A stretch of DNA of 64,000 nucleotides from Agelaius tricolor (lineage: Eukaryota > Chordata > Aves > Passeriformes > Icteridae), in assembly GCA_023055355.1 (NCBI GenBank), contig JALJCS010000007.1, forward strand, positions 344,001 to 408,000, read 5' to 3'. Made by a program: the position numbers and the translations under genes. The notes below the pieces were generated by a model that was not told the origin of the DNA, searched no databases, and saw only the letters and a list, made by a program, of their open reading frames with translations. How positions within the stretch are numbered: position 1 is the stretch's first letter; each line of letters begins with the position of its first letter. This document shows, piece by piece, positions 44,301-54,433 of this stretch.

Positions 44301-47300
44301 ACTGGGGACAAGGCCTGCAGGGACAGCACCCAGGGAATGGCTGCCAGTGCCAGAGGGCAGGGCTGGCTGGGATCTTGGCCATGAGGAATTGTTCCCTGGC
44401 AGGGTGGGCAGGCCCTGGCACAGGGTGCCCAGAGCAGCTGGGGCTGCCCCTGCATCCCTGGCAGTGCCCAAGGCCAGGCTGGGCACTGGGGACAGTGGGA
44501 GGTGTCCCTGCCATGGCAGGGGTGGCACTGGGTGGGCTCTGAGGTCACTTCTAGTCCCTGCTGTGGCTAGTGCAGCTGGGTCCTGCTGTGCCACCAGCCC
44601 CGGGGCTCTATCCCACAGTGTCCCACTCCCCTGGCATCCTCAGGGCACACAGGCTGAGCCCAGCCCAGTGCACAGGCACAGGAGCCTGTGGGGCACTGTC
44701 CCCTGTGTCCCCAGGGCCCAGCTGAGCCCCCGGGGCTGGAGCAGGGTGGCTGAGCTGTGTCCCTGCCCAGCAGGGCCCTGTGAGCAGCAGGGACCACAAG
44801 CACCTTGGTGACCACGCGTGGTTTCACCCCAGCGCCCCTGGGAGCGCTGCCGGTGGCTCAGAGCAGCCCTCTGTGAGCAGCCGAGCTCCGTGTGGGGCCC
44901 TCTGGCTCCGGGCTCTCTGCACACGCCCGGAAACCCTCGGGGGAGCTGGGGCTGGTGTGTGACACACAGCCCTGCAGGTGCCACTTGTCCCTCAGACAGG
45001 GATGGTGGCTCCTGGGCAGAACCAGGGCCTGGCAGGTGCCTGCAGAGTGAGCTGTTGCTGTTTAAGATCACTGTCAGCCCTATCCCCATCAGGAGCTGGG
45101 GGCTAGGCACAGTCCTTCTACTCTCTGGAGGCAGTGGGATAAGCAGGAGGCTCCTGTGCCTCCTTGCTGGTAGCTCACAGCAGCCACCTCAGCCCTCAGA
45201 GCTGCATTTGCAGGGCTTGGGGCTCCCCCAGGGAGGGGGAATGAGACCCCCAGTGCCTTCTGTGGGCTCGGAGCAGCATCTCAGAGTGTGCCTGTGGGCT
45301 GGCTGGGCTGGGAGCAGTGATCAGAGTGTGCCCCCCATCCCAGAGTGTGCCTGTGGGCTGGCTGGGCTGGGAGCAGTGATCAGAGTGTGCCCCCCATCCC
45401 AGAGTGTGCCCCCCATCCCAGAGTGTGCCCCCCATCCCAGAGTGTGCCTGTGGGCTGGCTGGGCTGGGAGCAGTGATCCAGAGTGTGCCCCCAGGCTCTC
45501 TGCAGCAGCCACTCTCTCCTCCCCGCATTGCCCAGCCTCCTGCTCCTGACTCACCTTGGCCTGTTGGGGAATGTGCCTCAGCTCCCCCGCCAGCTGGGCA
45601 CTAAATATAATTCCCTGTGCTTTTCTGAGCCAGACACACATGCAGCCACGGAGGGCTGGCCTGCTGTGTGACACTGCCTGCCACGGGTGCTGCAGTCTGT
45701 CTTGGCAGGAGGAAGTTGGCAGCCCCAGCTGTGCCAGCCCAGCAGCCAGAGCCAGGCCACAGGGGAGCCTGGCACCAGCTCAGCTGGGAGCACCCATCCT
45801 TGGGATTTCCTAACCCCCCTTTTTCCTCACAGGCAGACAGAGTTTGGTGGCTTCTTGCCATGGTGCTTGGAGCTGCCAGCTCCTCTCCACGGCTCTGACC
45901 TGGGGGTTCCTGGTCCTGTCCAGGCTGAGCAATCCCAATTCTCCCAGTCTTTCCTCACAGCAGAGGTGCTCCATCCCTCTAACCTTGGTGGGCTCCCTGG
46001 GGTGTCCCCAGGTGGGGGATCCCCACAAAGCTGGGGCCGTGGGAAGCAGGGACAGTGCCTGGCACTGCCTGTGCCCTGAGCAGGGCAGTGGGTCCAGCCC
46101 ACACCAGCGAGGGGATGGGCAGCTCCTCCATCCACAGCTCCTGGAGCTCCCACGTGAAGTGTGGGCTGGCCCTTCCCTTCCTGCTGCAGCAGGGCAGGGT
46201 GGCACTGCAGCTCCCACATCCCATGCGCCCCCGTCTCCCTGCTGTGCTGGGCATCCCGCCCATGCTCCTGCAGGGACCTTCCCCGAGGTGCCACCTTCCA
46301 AGCCAGCTCTGCTCAGCATCCTGGCATGTCACCAGGTGCCCTGTGATCCCCTGGCAGCGGGCTGAGCCAGCTGTGCCCTGGAATTAGGGATTAACACCTA
46401 ATTATCCGTGTGATAATCCCCAGCCCAGACCGGGAGAGGGGGAGCTCGGAGGGCACCCAGAGGTGCAAGGTCACTCTGGTGACCCGGGGTGGCTCCCACA
46501 GGGTCCTGCTGCAGGACCAGGGCGTTGAGCGGGGTGTCCCGAGGTGTCCTGTGCCTCCGTGTGTTGTAGTGTGGCTTTATACTTTGTAATACTTTGAAGT
46601 AGTTTTGTTTTGTATCCCCGTATTTTTCCCAAATGGTTTATCCCAAACTGGTTTATCCCCCTCCCTTTACCTGTGTTATCCCTCTCCCAGGATGAGATCA
46701 TCCCCAAACCCCCACCCTGGCTCTCTGTCAATCACTCAGATCCCATCCCCTCCATGCAGAAGTTTCAGTCCAAGTCGTCCAGTGATTAGCCAGAGGCCAG
46801 GGGTCAGCCCCCCGAGCCTTGCCCCATACGCTGTCCTGTATGTCTATGCCCCAGCATCCATCCCTTAGGGTCACCTTATTGGTTGGTAAGATGTTATCTA
46901 CTTTGGGTTTCCACCTCCCTTTAAATGTGACCTTGGCTCATCTCCCGGAGCTCTGGGCAGGAGGCCCCTGAGGTGCAGGAGCTCCTTTGGGACTCCTAAT
47001 AAAACCTTGGATTAAGCCCTGCTAAGAGTTGGCCCTTTATCATCTACCGATGTCTCTGGTGTCTCTTGTGCTGCACAGGGGCCCAGCCCAGGTGGCCTCA
47101 GCACCCTCGGGGCACACACAAAGAGTGTCTCCCTGCCAGCCCAGGTGCCCTCAGTACCCTCGGGGTACACACAGAGAGTGTCTCCCCCCAGCCCAGGTGC
47201 CCTCAGTACCCTGGGGGCACAGGGAGTGTCTCCCCCCAGCCCAGGTGCCCTCAGTACCCTCGGGGCACACACAGAGGGTGTCTGCCCCCAGCCCAGGTGC

Positions 47301-49646
47301 CCTCAGCACCCTTGGGGCACACACAGAGAGTGTCTGCCCCCAGCCCAGGTGCCCTCAGTACCCTCGGGGCACACACAGAGAGTGTCTCCCCCCAGCCCAG
47401 GTGCCCTCAGCACCCTGGGGGCACAGGGAGTGTCTCCCCGGTCTCTGCCGACTCGGGACGGGCCGAGGGTTCCTGAGCGGCTCCCAGAGGCACAGAGACA
47501 TCGGTGCTCCTGGGAGGAGCAGGTCCCTGGTGGCCCTGGCGGCCCCGGCAGGGTGTGTGGGTGCGCCGGGCTCAGCGCAGCCGTTTGCTGCCGTGGGAGC
47601 GGGTGGCAGCGCGGTGGCAGCGCGGTGACAGCGCTGTTCCCAGCCGCTTTTCCGGTGTGAAACTCGGCACCGCGCCCCGGCCCCGGCTCGGGGCTGGCTC
47701 TGCCGCTGCCGGTGCCGCCGCTGCTCCTCACACCCCGCGCTCGCTCGGCTCGGCTGGGCTGGGCTGGGCTGAGCTGCTGGCCCGAGGGACCGGCAGTCCC
47801 AGCAGGCAGGGCCAGCCCAGCGCCCGTGGGCTGGAGGTGGCGTCACCCGCGTGTCCCGGCACGGTGAAGTGCCCGTCCTTCCTCTCTGGGTTTTCCTCCC
47901 TGGCACGCGTTATGCGGGTAATGGAAAGTGTGATGGGGCAATTTAAATTTTCCTTGTTATCAGCACTCCCTCAGAATGGAATCTTTGTCTCACATGAAGT
48001 GTCAGGCGAGGGGGAAATTCCCCTCCCGCCTGTAACAGCCAGGGCTGTCTGTGGTGTCCCCAGCCCCTTCTGTGGGGCTGTCCCCCCTTGCAGCCCCCCA
48101 TGCTCATTGGGCTCCCGACATGGCTTGGGGTTCCTCTGCCCCCAGGCTGTAGGATCCTTATCCATGACCCTCAGGCTGATGGGAGAAATAGAGGCAGGGA
48201 ATTGGAGCCAGCACCTGCTGTGGCTGCCAGGGGTCACTGCACCCCCAGTCCCCAGCTTTGGGGTGCTGGGCAGTGGGTTGGGGAGCTTATCCCAGGGGAC
48301 AGGCCTGGTCCCTGGCTTGTCACAAAGGCTGGGCCCTGGGGGACAGAGCGGTGAGCTGGGACTGTGGGGCTGCTGCCAGCATCCCCAGGCTCTGTTCCTG
48401 CCCCATCAGAGGAGGTGCTGGGGGGCAGGATGGGGCCCCTCCAGTGCCAGGGTGCGCTGGGCGAGCTCTCCAGCGCAGCACCCGCCCCAGCTGCCGCCCT
48501 TCATGTGGTTTCCTCCTCCCTGCTGCTGTTGTGAGTGAGGGGGTGCAGCACCCGCTGAATTCCCTGTGCCCTGGGGCCACCTGCAGCCATCCAGGCCTGG
48601 GGATCTGCCTCTAGCAGAGCCTTGGCCCATCCTTGAGGGGTCCCCTGAGCACCCCAGCACTGGGGGCACCATATGTGCTGGGACCCTGTGGCTCCCTCAC
48701 ACCCTGTGTCTCCATGTAGGTGTGAGCCCCCGGGCACAGCCCTGCCCAAGCCACCCCTGGGGCTGGCCTGGGGGGCTCTGCATGAGGGGCCAGGTGCAGA
48801 GACCCCCGGGGCTGTGTGGGGCCAGGGCAGAGCTTCCCTGGGAGGGGATGGGCATGGCACGGCATGGCATGGCATGGCACAGCATGCAGGGCTGCTCTGG
48901 CATCAGCCAGCCCTTGGCCTCTTCCAGGAGCGCAAGTCGTACAAGTGGAAGCAGCTGCTCTTCTTCTTCACCTTCATCACGTTCGCGTTCGCCGTGTGCG
49001 TTTACTTCCACCACAACTGGTACTGCGGCCCTGGAGGTGAGGGGGCTGTCGGGGGGCGTCTGGGGAAGGGGCTGGGTGGTGCCAGAATCACTGAATCACA
49101 GGATCCTTAAGGTTGGAAGGGATCCCTGGGATCAGCAGGTCCCAGCTGTGCCCAATGCCCACCCTGTCCCCAGAGCACTGAGTGTCACCTCCAGGCCTTC
49201 CTTGGACACTTCCAGGGATGAGCACTCCAAACCTCCCCAGGAGGCTTCTTCCAGTGCCTGGCCACCCCATCTGTGAAAAAACTCCTTCTGATGTCCAAGA
49301 ATTCCTCCTGATGTCTGACATCCTCCTAATGGGATGCCTTGCCTTCCAATCCCAGCCCAGGGAAGCTCCAGGTGCCCAGCCACACTTCCTCCCTGGTGGG
49401 GTCCAAGCCCCCCAGCCCCTGCTCTGCTGTCCCCAACAGTGGCCCAGAGACCCCCCCAGCTCCCAGGGCAGATGCAGCTGTGGGTCCCCCTCACCTGCTG
49501 TGCTTCCTCCCCCAGTGTACACTGTCTTCGCCTTCCTGGAGTACCTGGTTGTCCTCTCCAACATGGCCTTCCACATGACTGCCTTCTGGGACTTCGGCAA
49601 CAAGGAGCTGGTGGTGAGCTCCCTGCTGGAGGACAAGCACTTCTAG
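35142..49646 (+). CDS. PGAP2: PGAP2, post-GPI attachment to proteins 2 (spliced)
   Basis: Overall coding span. Five exons join in phase to 250 or 254 codons depending on one of two donors of exon 3; the human protein has 254 residues. PGAP2 is a multi-pass Golgi/ER membrane protein of the FRAG1/DRAM/SFK1 family, needed for fatty-acid remodelling of GPI anchors. Hydrophobic stretches lie in the first exon ([20 protein letters not shown]), second ([17 protein letters not shown]), third ([20 protein letters not shown]), fourth ([16 protein letters not shown]) and fifth exon. No signal peptide. It shares a promoter with NUP98 and is tail-to-tail with RHOG. Confidence 0.96.
35307..36410 (+). other. 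PGAP2 intron
   Basis: 1.1 kb with a CTCCTCTCCCTTCTCCTGGG duplication at 35375-35450 and a plus-strand CR1 tail (35915-36172). Confidence 0.6.
35915..36172 (+). mobile_element. CR1 LINE 3' fragment
   Basis: GGGAATGGCTGCCAGTGCCA through AGCCATTCTAGGATTCTCTG. Confidence 0.86.
36411..36663 (+). CDS. PGAP2: PGAP2 coding exon 2
   Basis: 253 nt. [40 protein letters not shown] and [13 protein letters not shown] match PGAP2. Acceptor GTCCCCGCAG; donor ATG/GTAGGTGT. Third positions are strongly GC-rich. Confidence 0.95.
37078..37492 (-). mobile_element. CR1 LINE 3' fragment, about 415 bp
   Basis: TAGAATCACAGAATGCCAGA through GGCTGCAGAGGGGCTCCAGC, reverse complement of the 26.4-kb copy. Confidence 0.9.
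37848..38095 (+). mobile_element. CR1 LINE 3' fragment
   Basis: GGGGAATGGCTGCCAGTGCC through CAACCCAAACTGTTGTGGGA. Confidence 0.88.
39309..39403 (+). CDS. PGAP2: PGAP2 coding exon 3 (two donors)
   Basis: 95 nt to the proximal donor [31 protein letters not shown] and [12 protein letters not shown] match PGAP2. A distal donor GAG/GTACAG at 39415 adds VSPE in frame, the equivalent of VSQE in the 254-residue human form. Acceptor TTTGTCAATCCAG. Confidence 0.93.
39629..39812 (-). mobile_element. CR1 LINE 3' fragment
   Basis: CATAGAACCACAGAATGGTT through GGCCTGCCCACCCTGCCAG. Confidence 0.87.
40494..41510. repeat. 36-38 bp minisatellite, about 27 copies
   Basis: Unit CAGGATGAGTGCTGGGGGCT + GAGCTCTGCAGCCCTGT. 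Two alternating variants (GCCCTGT and GTCCCAG ends) and one with GGGGCCCAGCT. About 1 kb. Confidence 0.95.
41925..42312 (+). mobile_element. CR1 LINE fragment
   Basis: GGAGCATGTCCAGGGAGGGG, CAGGAGGAATTAGCCTCAAA, GGACATGGATCAATGGTGGC follow CR1 order. Confidence 0.82.
43377..43569. repeat. 47-bp minisatellite, four copies
   Basis: Unit CTGGAAGGAGAAGGGAACAG + GGGGGCTGTGCCTTCC + CCACCCCACAG. Confidence 0.93.
44176..44558 (+). mobile_element. CR1 LINE 3' fragment, about 380 bp
   Basis: GGCTGGAGCCCCTCTGGAGC through GGCACTGGGTGGGCTCTGAG; near-identical to 26240-26706. Confidence 0.9.
45283..45490. repeat. 20/60-bp compound minisatellite
   Basis: CAGAGTGTGCCCCCCATCC and CAGAGTGTGCCTGTGGGCTG + GCTGGGCTGGGAGCAGTGAT alternate. 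Confidence 0.85.
45906..45998 (-). mobile_element. Short CR1 fragment
   Basis: CAGGCTGAGCAATCCCAATT, CTCCCAGTCTTTCCTCACAG, reverse complement of CR1 internal sequence. Confidence 0.65.
46555..47075 (+). mobile_element. Candidate solo LTR of an endogenous retrovirus
   Basis: TG start near 46562, AT-rich promoter-like part, AATAAA at 46998-47003 followed by a C/T-rich end, without any ORF. Layout fits an LTR (U3, poly(A) signal, U5), but target-site duplications were not found; the right edge runs into a minisatellite. Noncoding. Tentative. Confidence 0.4.
47082..47440. repeat. About 50-bp minisatellite, seven copies
   Basis: Unit AGCCCAGGTGCCCTCAGTAC + CCTCGGGGCACACACAGAG + AGTGTCTCCCCCC, with shorter CACAGGGAG variants. 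Confidence 0.92.
48849..48887. repeat. (GGCAT)n microsatellite
   Basis: GGGCATGGCACGGCATGGCA and similar pentamers. Confidence 0.7.
48928..49036 (+). CDS. PGAP2: PGAP2 coding exon 4
   Basis: 109 nt. [19 protein letters not shown] and [11 protein letters not shown] match PGAP2. Acceptor GGCCTCTTCCAG; donor G/GTGAGGGG. Confidence 0.94.
49037..49515 (+). other. PGAP2 last intron
   Basis: 479 bp, more than half a minus-strand CR1 tail (49084-49300). Confidence 0.6.
49084..49300 (-). mobile_element. CR1 LINE 3' fragment
   Basis: GAATCACTGAATCACAGGAT, CCTTAAGGTTGGAAGGGATC, AAAAAACTCCTTCTGATGTC. Confidence 0.85.
49516..49646 (+). CDS. PGAP2: PGAP2 coding exon 5 with stop
   Basis: 131 nt. [33 protein letters not shown] and LLEDKHF then TAG (49644-49646) match the PGAP2 C-terminus. 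Acceptor CCTCCCCCAG. Confidence 0.96.
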
Positions 49647-50800
49647 CCAGCCCCGTGCTGGGGCTCCTCTTCCCTGTCCTGCCTGGAGGAGGGCTGGGTG
49701 TTTGCTGTGGAGCTGCTGCGAGGATCCTGCCGAGGTCCCCGAGTGTCTGTCCCTCCTGCAGCTGCAGCTCTGCTCCAGGGGAGCTGTGGGCTCTTCCAGG
49801 GACCCCTGTCCTGGCTCCTGCAGCTCCAGGAGGGCAGGACAGAGGAGGAGCAGGACCTGCTGCCTCTTGCTTTGGAGAATGCTCCAGGGAGAGCAGGATG
49901 CTGCTCCCGGCATTGGGCCATGGGGGTCCAGCCCTGCCCTGCCCTTTCTTGGCCTGGGGGCTCTCACGGTTCCTCCTGCAGGCTGGGGGTCTTGGGGCAA
50001 GCCCTCAGAAAGGGCTGGTGGCCTTTTGGGCTGGCTTCAGGCACTGCTCTCTGGACTGGGGCAGGGTCCTGGCCCACGTGTGCCTGAGTGCCCAGGAGGG
50101 GAGCAGGAAGGGCTGGGCCGTGCAGGGACTGCCTGGAGCAGGGTGGGAGCACACAGGGCAGAGCAGGTGCTGGGAGCATCCAGGTCTCGCTCCTGCCTTT
50201 CCCAGAAGCCCTCCCAGCAGCACAGGCTGTGCCAGGGGTGCTGTGCCCGTCCCAACCCAGTTTGAGGAGGAAGGCTGAGTGTGCTGGTGCTGGAGGTCTT
50301 TGCCCCAGCGTCCCCACGGCTTCCCCTGTGCTGTGGGGCTGGAGCTGGGACCTGCTGGGGTTCAGCAGTGCCCCCAATGTGCAGCTCTGGCTGCCAGGGG
50401 ACGTGGCTGGATGGCAGATGGGGGCTGACAGTGTCCCCAAGCTCCTCCTGCAGTACTGCTGGAAGGGGCACCTGGAGCTGCCTTGATTTTGGGGAGGTCT
50501 GCACTTGCCAGGCTCGTCCCACTCCATGCTTGGCTAGGAAGGACCGGTGTGGGTCCCTCCCTGCCTTTCACCTGAGCACAGCCACCACCGAGGGCCACCT
50601 GGGATGTCCCAGGGCTCATCCCAGGGCTGGGCAGAGCCTCCTCCAGCAGGAGCTGTGGGGCCCTGGCAGAGCTGGGGCTGAGCTGGCTTTGAGCAGCACG
50701 TGTCCATCGTCGGTGTCCCCATCCATGGGCTCCATCCGTGTCCCTGCATGCGTGTGGCGCCTTGGCTTTGAGGTGGAAATAAAGCACTAAGTATTTTTGT
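49647..50800 (+). other. PGAP2: PGAP2 3' untranslated region
   Basis: Unique GC-rich sequence from the stop codon to the poly(A) signal at 50778; the many open frames in it have no homology. Confidence 0.7.
50778..50783 (+). terminator. PGAP2 polyadenylation signal AATAAA
   Basis: Canonical AATAAA in TGGAAATAAAGCAC, followed by a TTTTTGTG element about 18 bp later. Only good signal after the stop codon. Confidence 0.8.
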
Positions 50801-50929
50801 GAGCCCTCTGCAGCCTCCACAGCATCTCCACCTGGCCCAGCCTGGCACGGCCCTGGCACGGCCCTGGAACAGCCAGCAGGTCCAGACCAGCACCACGGGC
50901 AGGGTGGGGGCTGGAATGGGGTGCAGGAC

Positions 50930-51400
50930 ACTGACTCTGGGCTACGGGGCTGGAGTGTGGGATGTGGATCCTGGGTGTTGGAGCTGGGGTGCAAGATGTG
51001 ACCCCTGGGTTCTGGGGCGTGGGGTGTGGATCACTGGGGTGTGGAATGTCAGTCCTGGGTGCTGGGGTGTGGATCCCTGGAGCTGGGGCTCAGGATACAG
51101 ATCCCTGCAGGATCTGCTGTGAATTGCTGGGCTGTGGAATGTGAATCCTGGGTGCTGGGGTGTGGGGTGTGGATGACTGGGGTGTGGAATGTGAATCCTG
51201 GATTCTGGGGTGTGGGCTGTGGATCACTGGGGTGTGGAATGTGAATCCTGAGTGCTGGGGTGTGGGGTGTGGATCGCTGGGGTGTGGGGTGTGGATCGCT
51301 GAGGTGTGGGGTGTGGATCGCTGGGGTGTGGGGTGTGGGGTGTGGATCACTGGGGTGTGGGCTCTGGATCACTGGGGTGTGGGCTCTGGATCCTGGCTCC
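50930..51400. repeat. GGGGTGTGGATCACTG minisatellite
   Basis: 16-45 bp units of GGGGTGTGGATCACTG and TGGAATGTGAATCCTGGGTG. Confidence 0.9.
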
Positions 51401-51904
51401 TGGGGCTGTGGTGTGGGACGTGTCCCTGGGTGCCGGATGAAGCCCAGGAAGGCTCAGCAAAGCTGGGAATGAGCCAGGAGCCGGGCTGGAGGCGTGGGAC
51501 TGAGCCCACCCCGCAGCTGGCGGCCCCGCTCCCCGCCCAGCTCCTGGGGCCGCTCACTTGGCTGTGGATCCTGCAGCTCTTACTGATGCTGCAGGGCCAG
51601 GGCCAGCCCAGCCCCGGGGACAGAGCCTGGAGCCAGGAGGGCTGGGGCAGGCACTGCTGGGGCTGGGGCTGGGCAGGGGCAGGGGAGCTGTCGGGGCCTT
51701 GGTCCCCCCTGTCCCGGGCCATGGTGGGCCCTGCCCTCGCTGCAGCTGCCCCGGGAGCAGCTGGGAGGGGAAGAACCGTGAGCTCATCCTGCTGTGCCGG
51801 GCCAGGGCAGGGCTGTGTCCCGCTCGTGGCATCGCAGGGTCCCCTCCTCACCCCAGCACCTATTTCCACACCAAACCCCACCGGGGTGGCACCTTGCCAG
51901 CCCC

Positions 51905-52080
51905 ACAGTGGGACCCAGACATGGCCCTGGGGATCCACCATGGTGGGAGCAGACATGGCTGTAGGGATCCCCCTGTGGGACCTGGACATGGCTGTAGGGA
52001 TCCACCACAGTGGGAGCAGGATGTGGCTGTAGGGATCCACCACAGTGGGAGCAGGATGTGGCTGTGGGGATCATGCCACA
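51905..52080. repeat. About 38-bp minisatellite
   Basis: Units of GGCTGTAGGGATCCACCACA + GTGGGAGCAGGATGT, about four and a half copies. Confidence 0.88.
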
Positions 52081-52483
52081 GACCAGGACAGGGCTGTTGG
52101 ATGCCCACGGTGGGAGCAGGATTTGGTGCAGCAGGGGCCCCTGAGCCCGTGGCTGTGCAGTGCCCCTGGGGCCGTGTCCCCTGGCCCTGGGCTCGCAGGG
52201 TGGGCTCTGCAGGGGCCACACTCTGCCAAGCCCCGGGAGGCTGCAGGAGGCTGGGCCGGGCCGGGCCGTGGCCGGAGCCCCCAGCCCCGCTGCCCACGCC
52301 TGCTGCCCCGGCTCTGGTGCCAAGGGGAGCAGGGAACAAAGGCGGCTTGTGGCGGGCGCCGGGTCTCTGCCCTTCCTGCAGGAAGGCCCGGGGCCGGACA
52401 AGGGGCCCGTGTCCGGACATGGCCGCACGCCAGCACGTGCCGGGGGGGTGGCGAGGGGGTGGCGAGGGCGGCCGGGGATGCCA

Positions 52484-52802
52484 CTGCTCCCTCACTGCTG
52501 CCATGGCCAGCCACGGGACACAGGGACACCAGGGACACCCCTGGGCACGGGAGCACAGGGCTCTGCTCCCTCACTGCTGCCATGGCCAGCCACGGGACAC
52601 AGGAACACCAGGGACACCCCTGGGCACGGGAGCACAGGGCTCTGCTCCCTCACTGCTGCCACAGCCAGCCACGGGACACAGGAACACCAGGGACACCCCT
52701 GGGCATGGGAGCACAGGGCTCTGCTCCCTCACTGCTGCCATGGCCAGCCATGGGACACAGGAACACCAGGGACACCCCTGGGCACGGGAGCACAGGGCTC
52801 TG
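52484..52802. repeat. 79-bp minisatellite, four copies
   Basis: Unit begins CTGCTCCCTCACTGCTGCCA and ends GGGAGCACAGGGCT; copies are 95% or more alike by eye. One unit of 79 bp shifts frame, so all frames show the repeat. Confidence 0.95.
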
Positions 52803-53224
52803 CCCTCCACCTGCCACCCCAGAGGCAGTACAGGGGCTGGGGTGGCTGGGGGCTGCCCAGGGGGGTCCCCACTCATGTGCCAATTCCTGCAACGTGCCCA
52901 TCCTCAGTGTCCCCATTTCCACACAGTTCAATGGCCCCATGGCCACGTCCTGCACTGTCCCCATTGCTGTCCCTTACAATGTCCCCAAGCCCCTGGGTGG
53001 GAGCTCAGCTGGGCACAGAGATGGTGGGGTCGGGAGTGACCATGGCAGGGACATGCCAAGCTTCCCTGGCAGTTCCCTCCAGAGGAGAGCCCTGGCAGGC
53101 ACCATGAGCACCCTCAGCTTGGCCCTGGCACAGTGAGGGGTCCCAGCCCAGCTCGGGCCTGTGACATCCATGTCCCTCCAGGCAGTGTCCCCACGCCCAG
53201 GAAAGGGGGAGAGCACAGGACACG

Positions 53225-53828
53225 GGGAGCCTGGGCAGGTTTTTATTTCAGGAGAAGCAACTCTGGGGGCAGCTGGTTACAGGTGAGTCCTGCTGCCCTG
53301 TGGAGCTCCAGCACCAGCCAGGGCAGGAGCTCTCTACTCTGGCCACACTGGCTCTGCTCTCAGCAGGGCTGGAGGTCCCTGGTGTGGGGCTCACCCCAAA
53401 CACCCCCCAGGAGCCCCTGGTGCTGCCAGGGGGATCCCGGGGCAGGAGGGGACAGTGCCAGCGAGATGCTCCGGGCTGGGCGAGTGCTGGGGCTGGCACA
53501 GAAGGGCTGGGGACCCCCTGTGCCCCAGCTGGTGTAGAGGATGGAGGTGGCAGGTCCCCGTGGGGTGCCCAGGGCTGCAGTGGGGGTGGCCCACCCCGGG
53601 CATCCCCTTCTCAGGAAGCATTGCTGTGCCAGGACCGGAGAGGCGTCACCAAAGGCAGGGCGGGGAGCCCGGTGCCCCGGGGCGGGCAGCCAGTTAGTGC
53701 AAACAAGGTCTGTATTACTAAAGCTGGAGGCTGCGGCTCCCACCCAGGCTGGGGAGGCACGGGGCTGGCTGGGGGCAGGAGCTGTGTGGGGCACGGGGCA
53801 GGGCCAGGATCGTCCCTCGGCAGCCCCG
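53225..53828 (-). other. RHOG: RHOG 3' untranslated region
   Basis: From the stop codon to the poly(A) signal at 53242. Unique sequence. Confidence 0.65.
53242..53247 (-). terminator. RHOG polyadenylation signal AATAAA
   Basis: TTTATT on the plus strand, AATAAA for RHOG, about 580 nt after its stop codon. Confidence 0.65.
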
Positions 53829-54404
53829 TCACAAGAGCACGCAGGGCCTCTTGGGCTTGGCCGGGGCAGGGTTGAGCACGGCCCTCACGGCCTCGGTGAA
53901 CACATCCTTGATGCCCTCCTGGTTGAGCGCCGAGCACTCCAGGTACTTGACGGCGCGGATCTGCTTGGAGAGGCTGATGCCCTGCTGGGTGGTGATGGGC
54001 GCCTGGTTCTGCTCCTTGAGCCGCTTCATGATCTCGGGGTTGTTCCTCAGATCCTTCTTGGTGCCGACGAGGAGGATGGGCACGCTGGGGCAGTGGTGGC
54101 ACACCTCGGGGTACCACTTGTGCTTGACGTTCTCGTAGGAGGGCGGGCTGGCGATGGAGAAGCAGATGATGAAGACGTTGGTCTGGGGGTAGGAAAGCGT
54201 CCGCAGGCGGTCGTACTCCTCCTGGCCGGCCGTGTCCCACAGGTTTAAGTTTATAGTCCTGCCGTCCACCGTGTTCTGGGCGCTGTAGTTGTCGAACACG
54301 GTGGGGATGTACTCCTTGGGGAAGGCGTTGGTGGTGTAGCAGATGAGCAGGCAGGTCTTGCCCACCGCGCCGTCACCCACCACCACGCACTTGATGCTCT
54401 GCAT
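53829..54404 (-). CDS. RHOG: RHOG, Rho-family small GTPase
   Basis: Complete 191-residue protein in one exon, the size usual for RhoG. G1 P-loop GDGAVGKT (10-17), switch I with Thr35 in YIPTVFDNY, switch [13 protein letters not shown] (57-67), G4 TKKD (115-118), G5 SAL (158-160), C-terminal CVLL box for geranylgeranylation. RhoG acts at the plasma membrane upstream of ELMO/DOCK to Rac. It differs from human RhoG mainly at the alpha-helix after TKKDL ([14 protein letters not shown]) and at the tail (APAKPKRP). Start [12 protein letters not shown] is conserved. Acceptor CTTCCCACAG at 54434 lies 29 nt upstream. Confidence 0.97.
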   Translation of the reverse strand: MQSIKCVVVGDGAVGKTCLLICYTTNAFPKEYIPTVFDNYSAQNTVDGRTINLNLWDTAGQEEYDRLRTLSYPQTNVFIICFSIASPPSYENVKHKWYPEVCHHCPSVPILLVGTKKDLRNNPEIMKRLKEQNQAPITTQQGISLSKQIRAVKYLECSALNQEGIKDVFTEAVRAVLNPAPAKPKRPCVLL

Positions 54405-54433
54405 GCCGGCGCTCCTGGTGTGCCCTCAGCAGC
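54405..54433 (-). other. RHOG: RHOG 5' UTR part in coding exon
   Basis: 29 nt between the acceptor (TCTTCCCACAG on the minus strand) and ATG. It holds an in-frame TGA, so the ATG at 54404 is the first usable start. Confidence 0.75.

Larger units (their letters stand above)
39416..48927 (+). other. PGAP2 large intron
   Basis: 9.5 kb holding CR1 copies (39629, 41925, 44176, 45906), minisatellites (40494-41510, 43377-43569, 45283-45490, 47082-47440), a candidate solo LTR (46555-47075) and two GC-rich CpG patches (42500-42780, 47440-47860). No coding homology recognised. Confidence 0.6.
50801..53224. other. PGAP2-RHOG intergenic region
   Basis: 2.4 kb between convergent genes. Three minisatellites (50930-51400, 51905-52080, 52484-52802) make up over a third. 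No coding homology; long frames at 51.5-53.1 kb are repeat-driven. Confidence 0.6.

Noticed and set aside
43654..44811. 385-codon plus-strand frame in PGAP2 intron
   Set aside because: Crosses a CR1 copy whose translation also appears at 26.4 and 37 kb; not an ORF of the CR1 polymerase.
51558..53136. 493- and 363-codon plus-strand frames between PGAP2 and RHOG
   Set aside because: GC-rich open frames over minisatellites; overlapping frames equally open; no recognisable domain.
53541..54248. 235-codon plus-strand frame opposite RHOG
   Set aside because: Antisense shadow of the RHOG coding exon.
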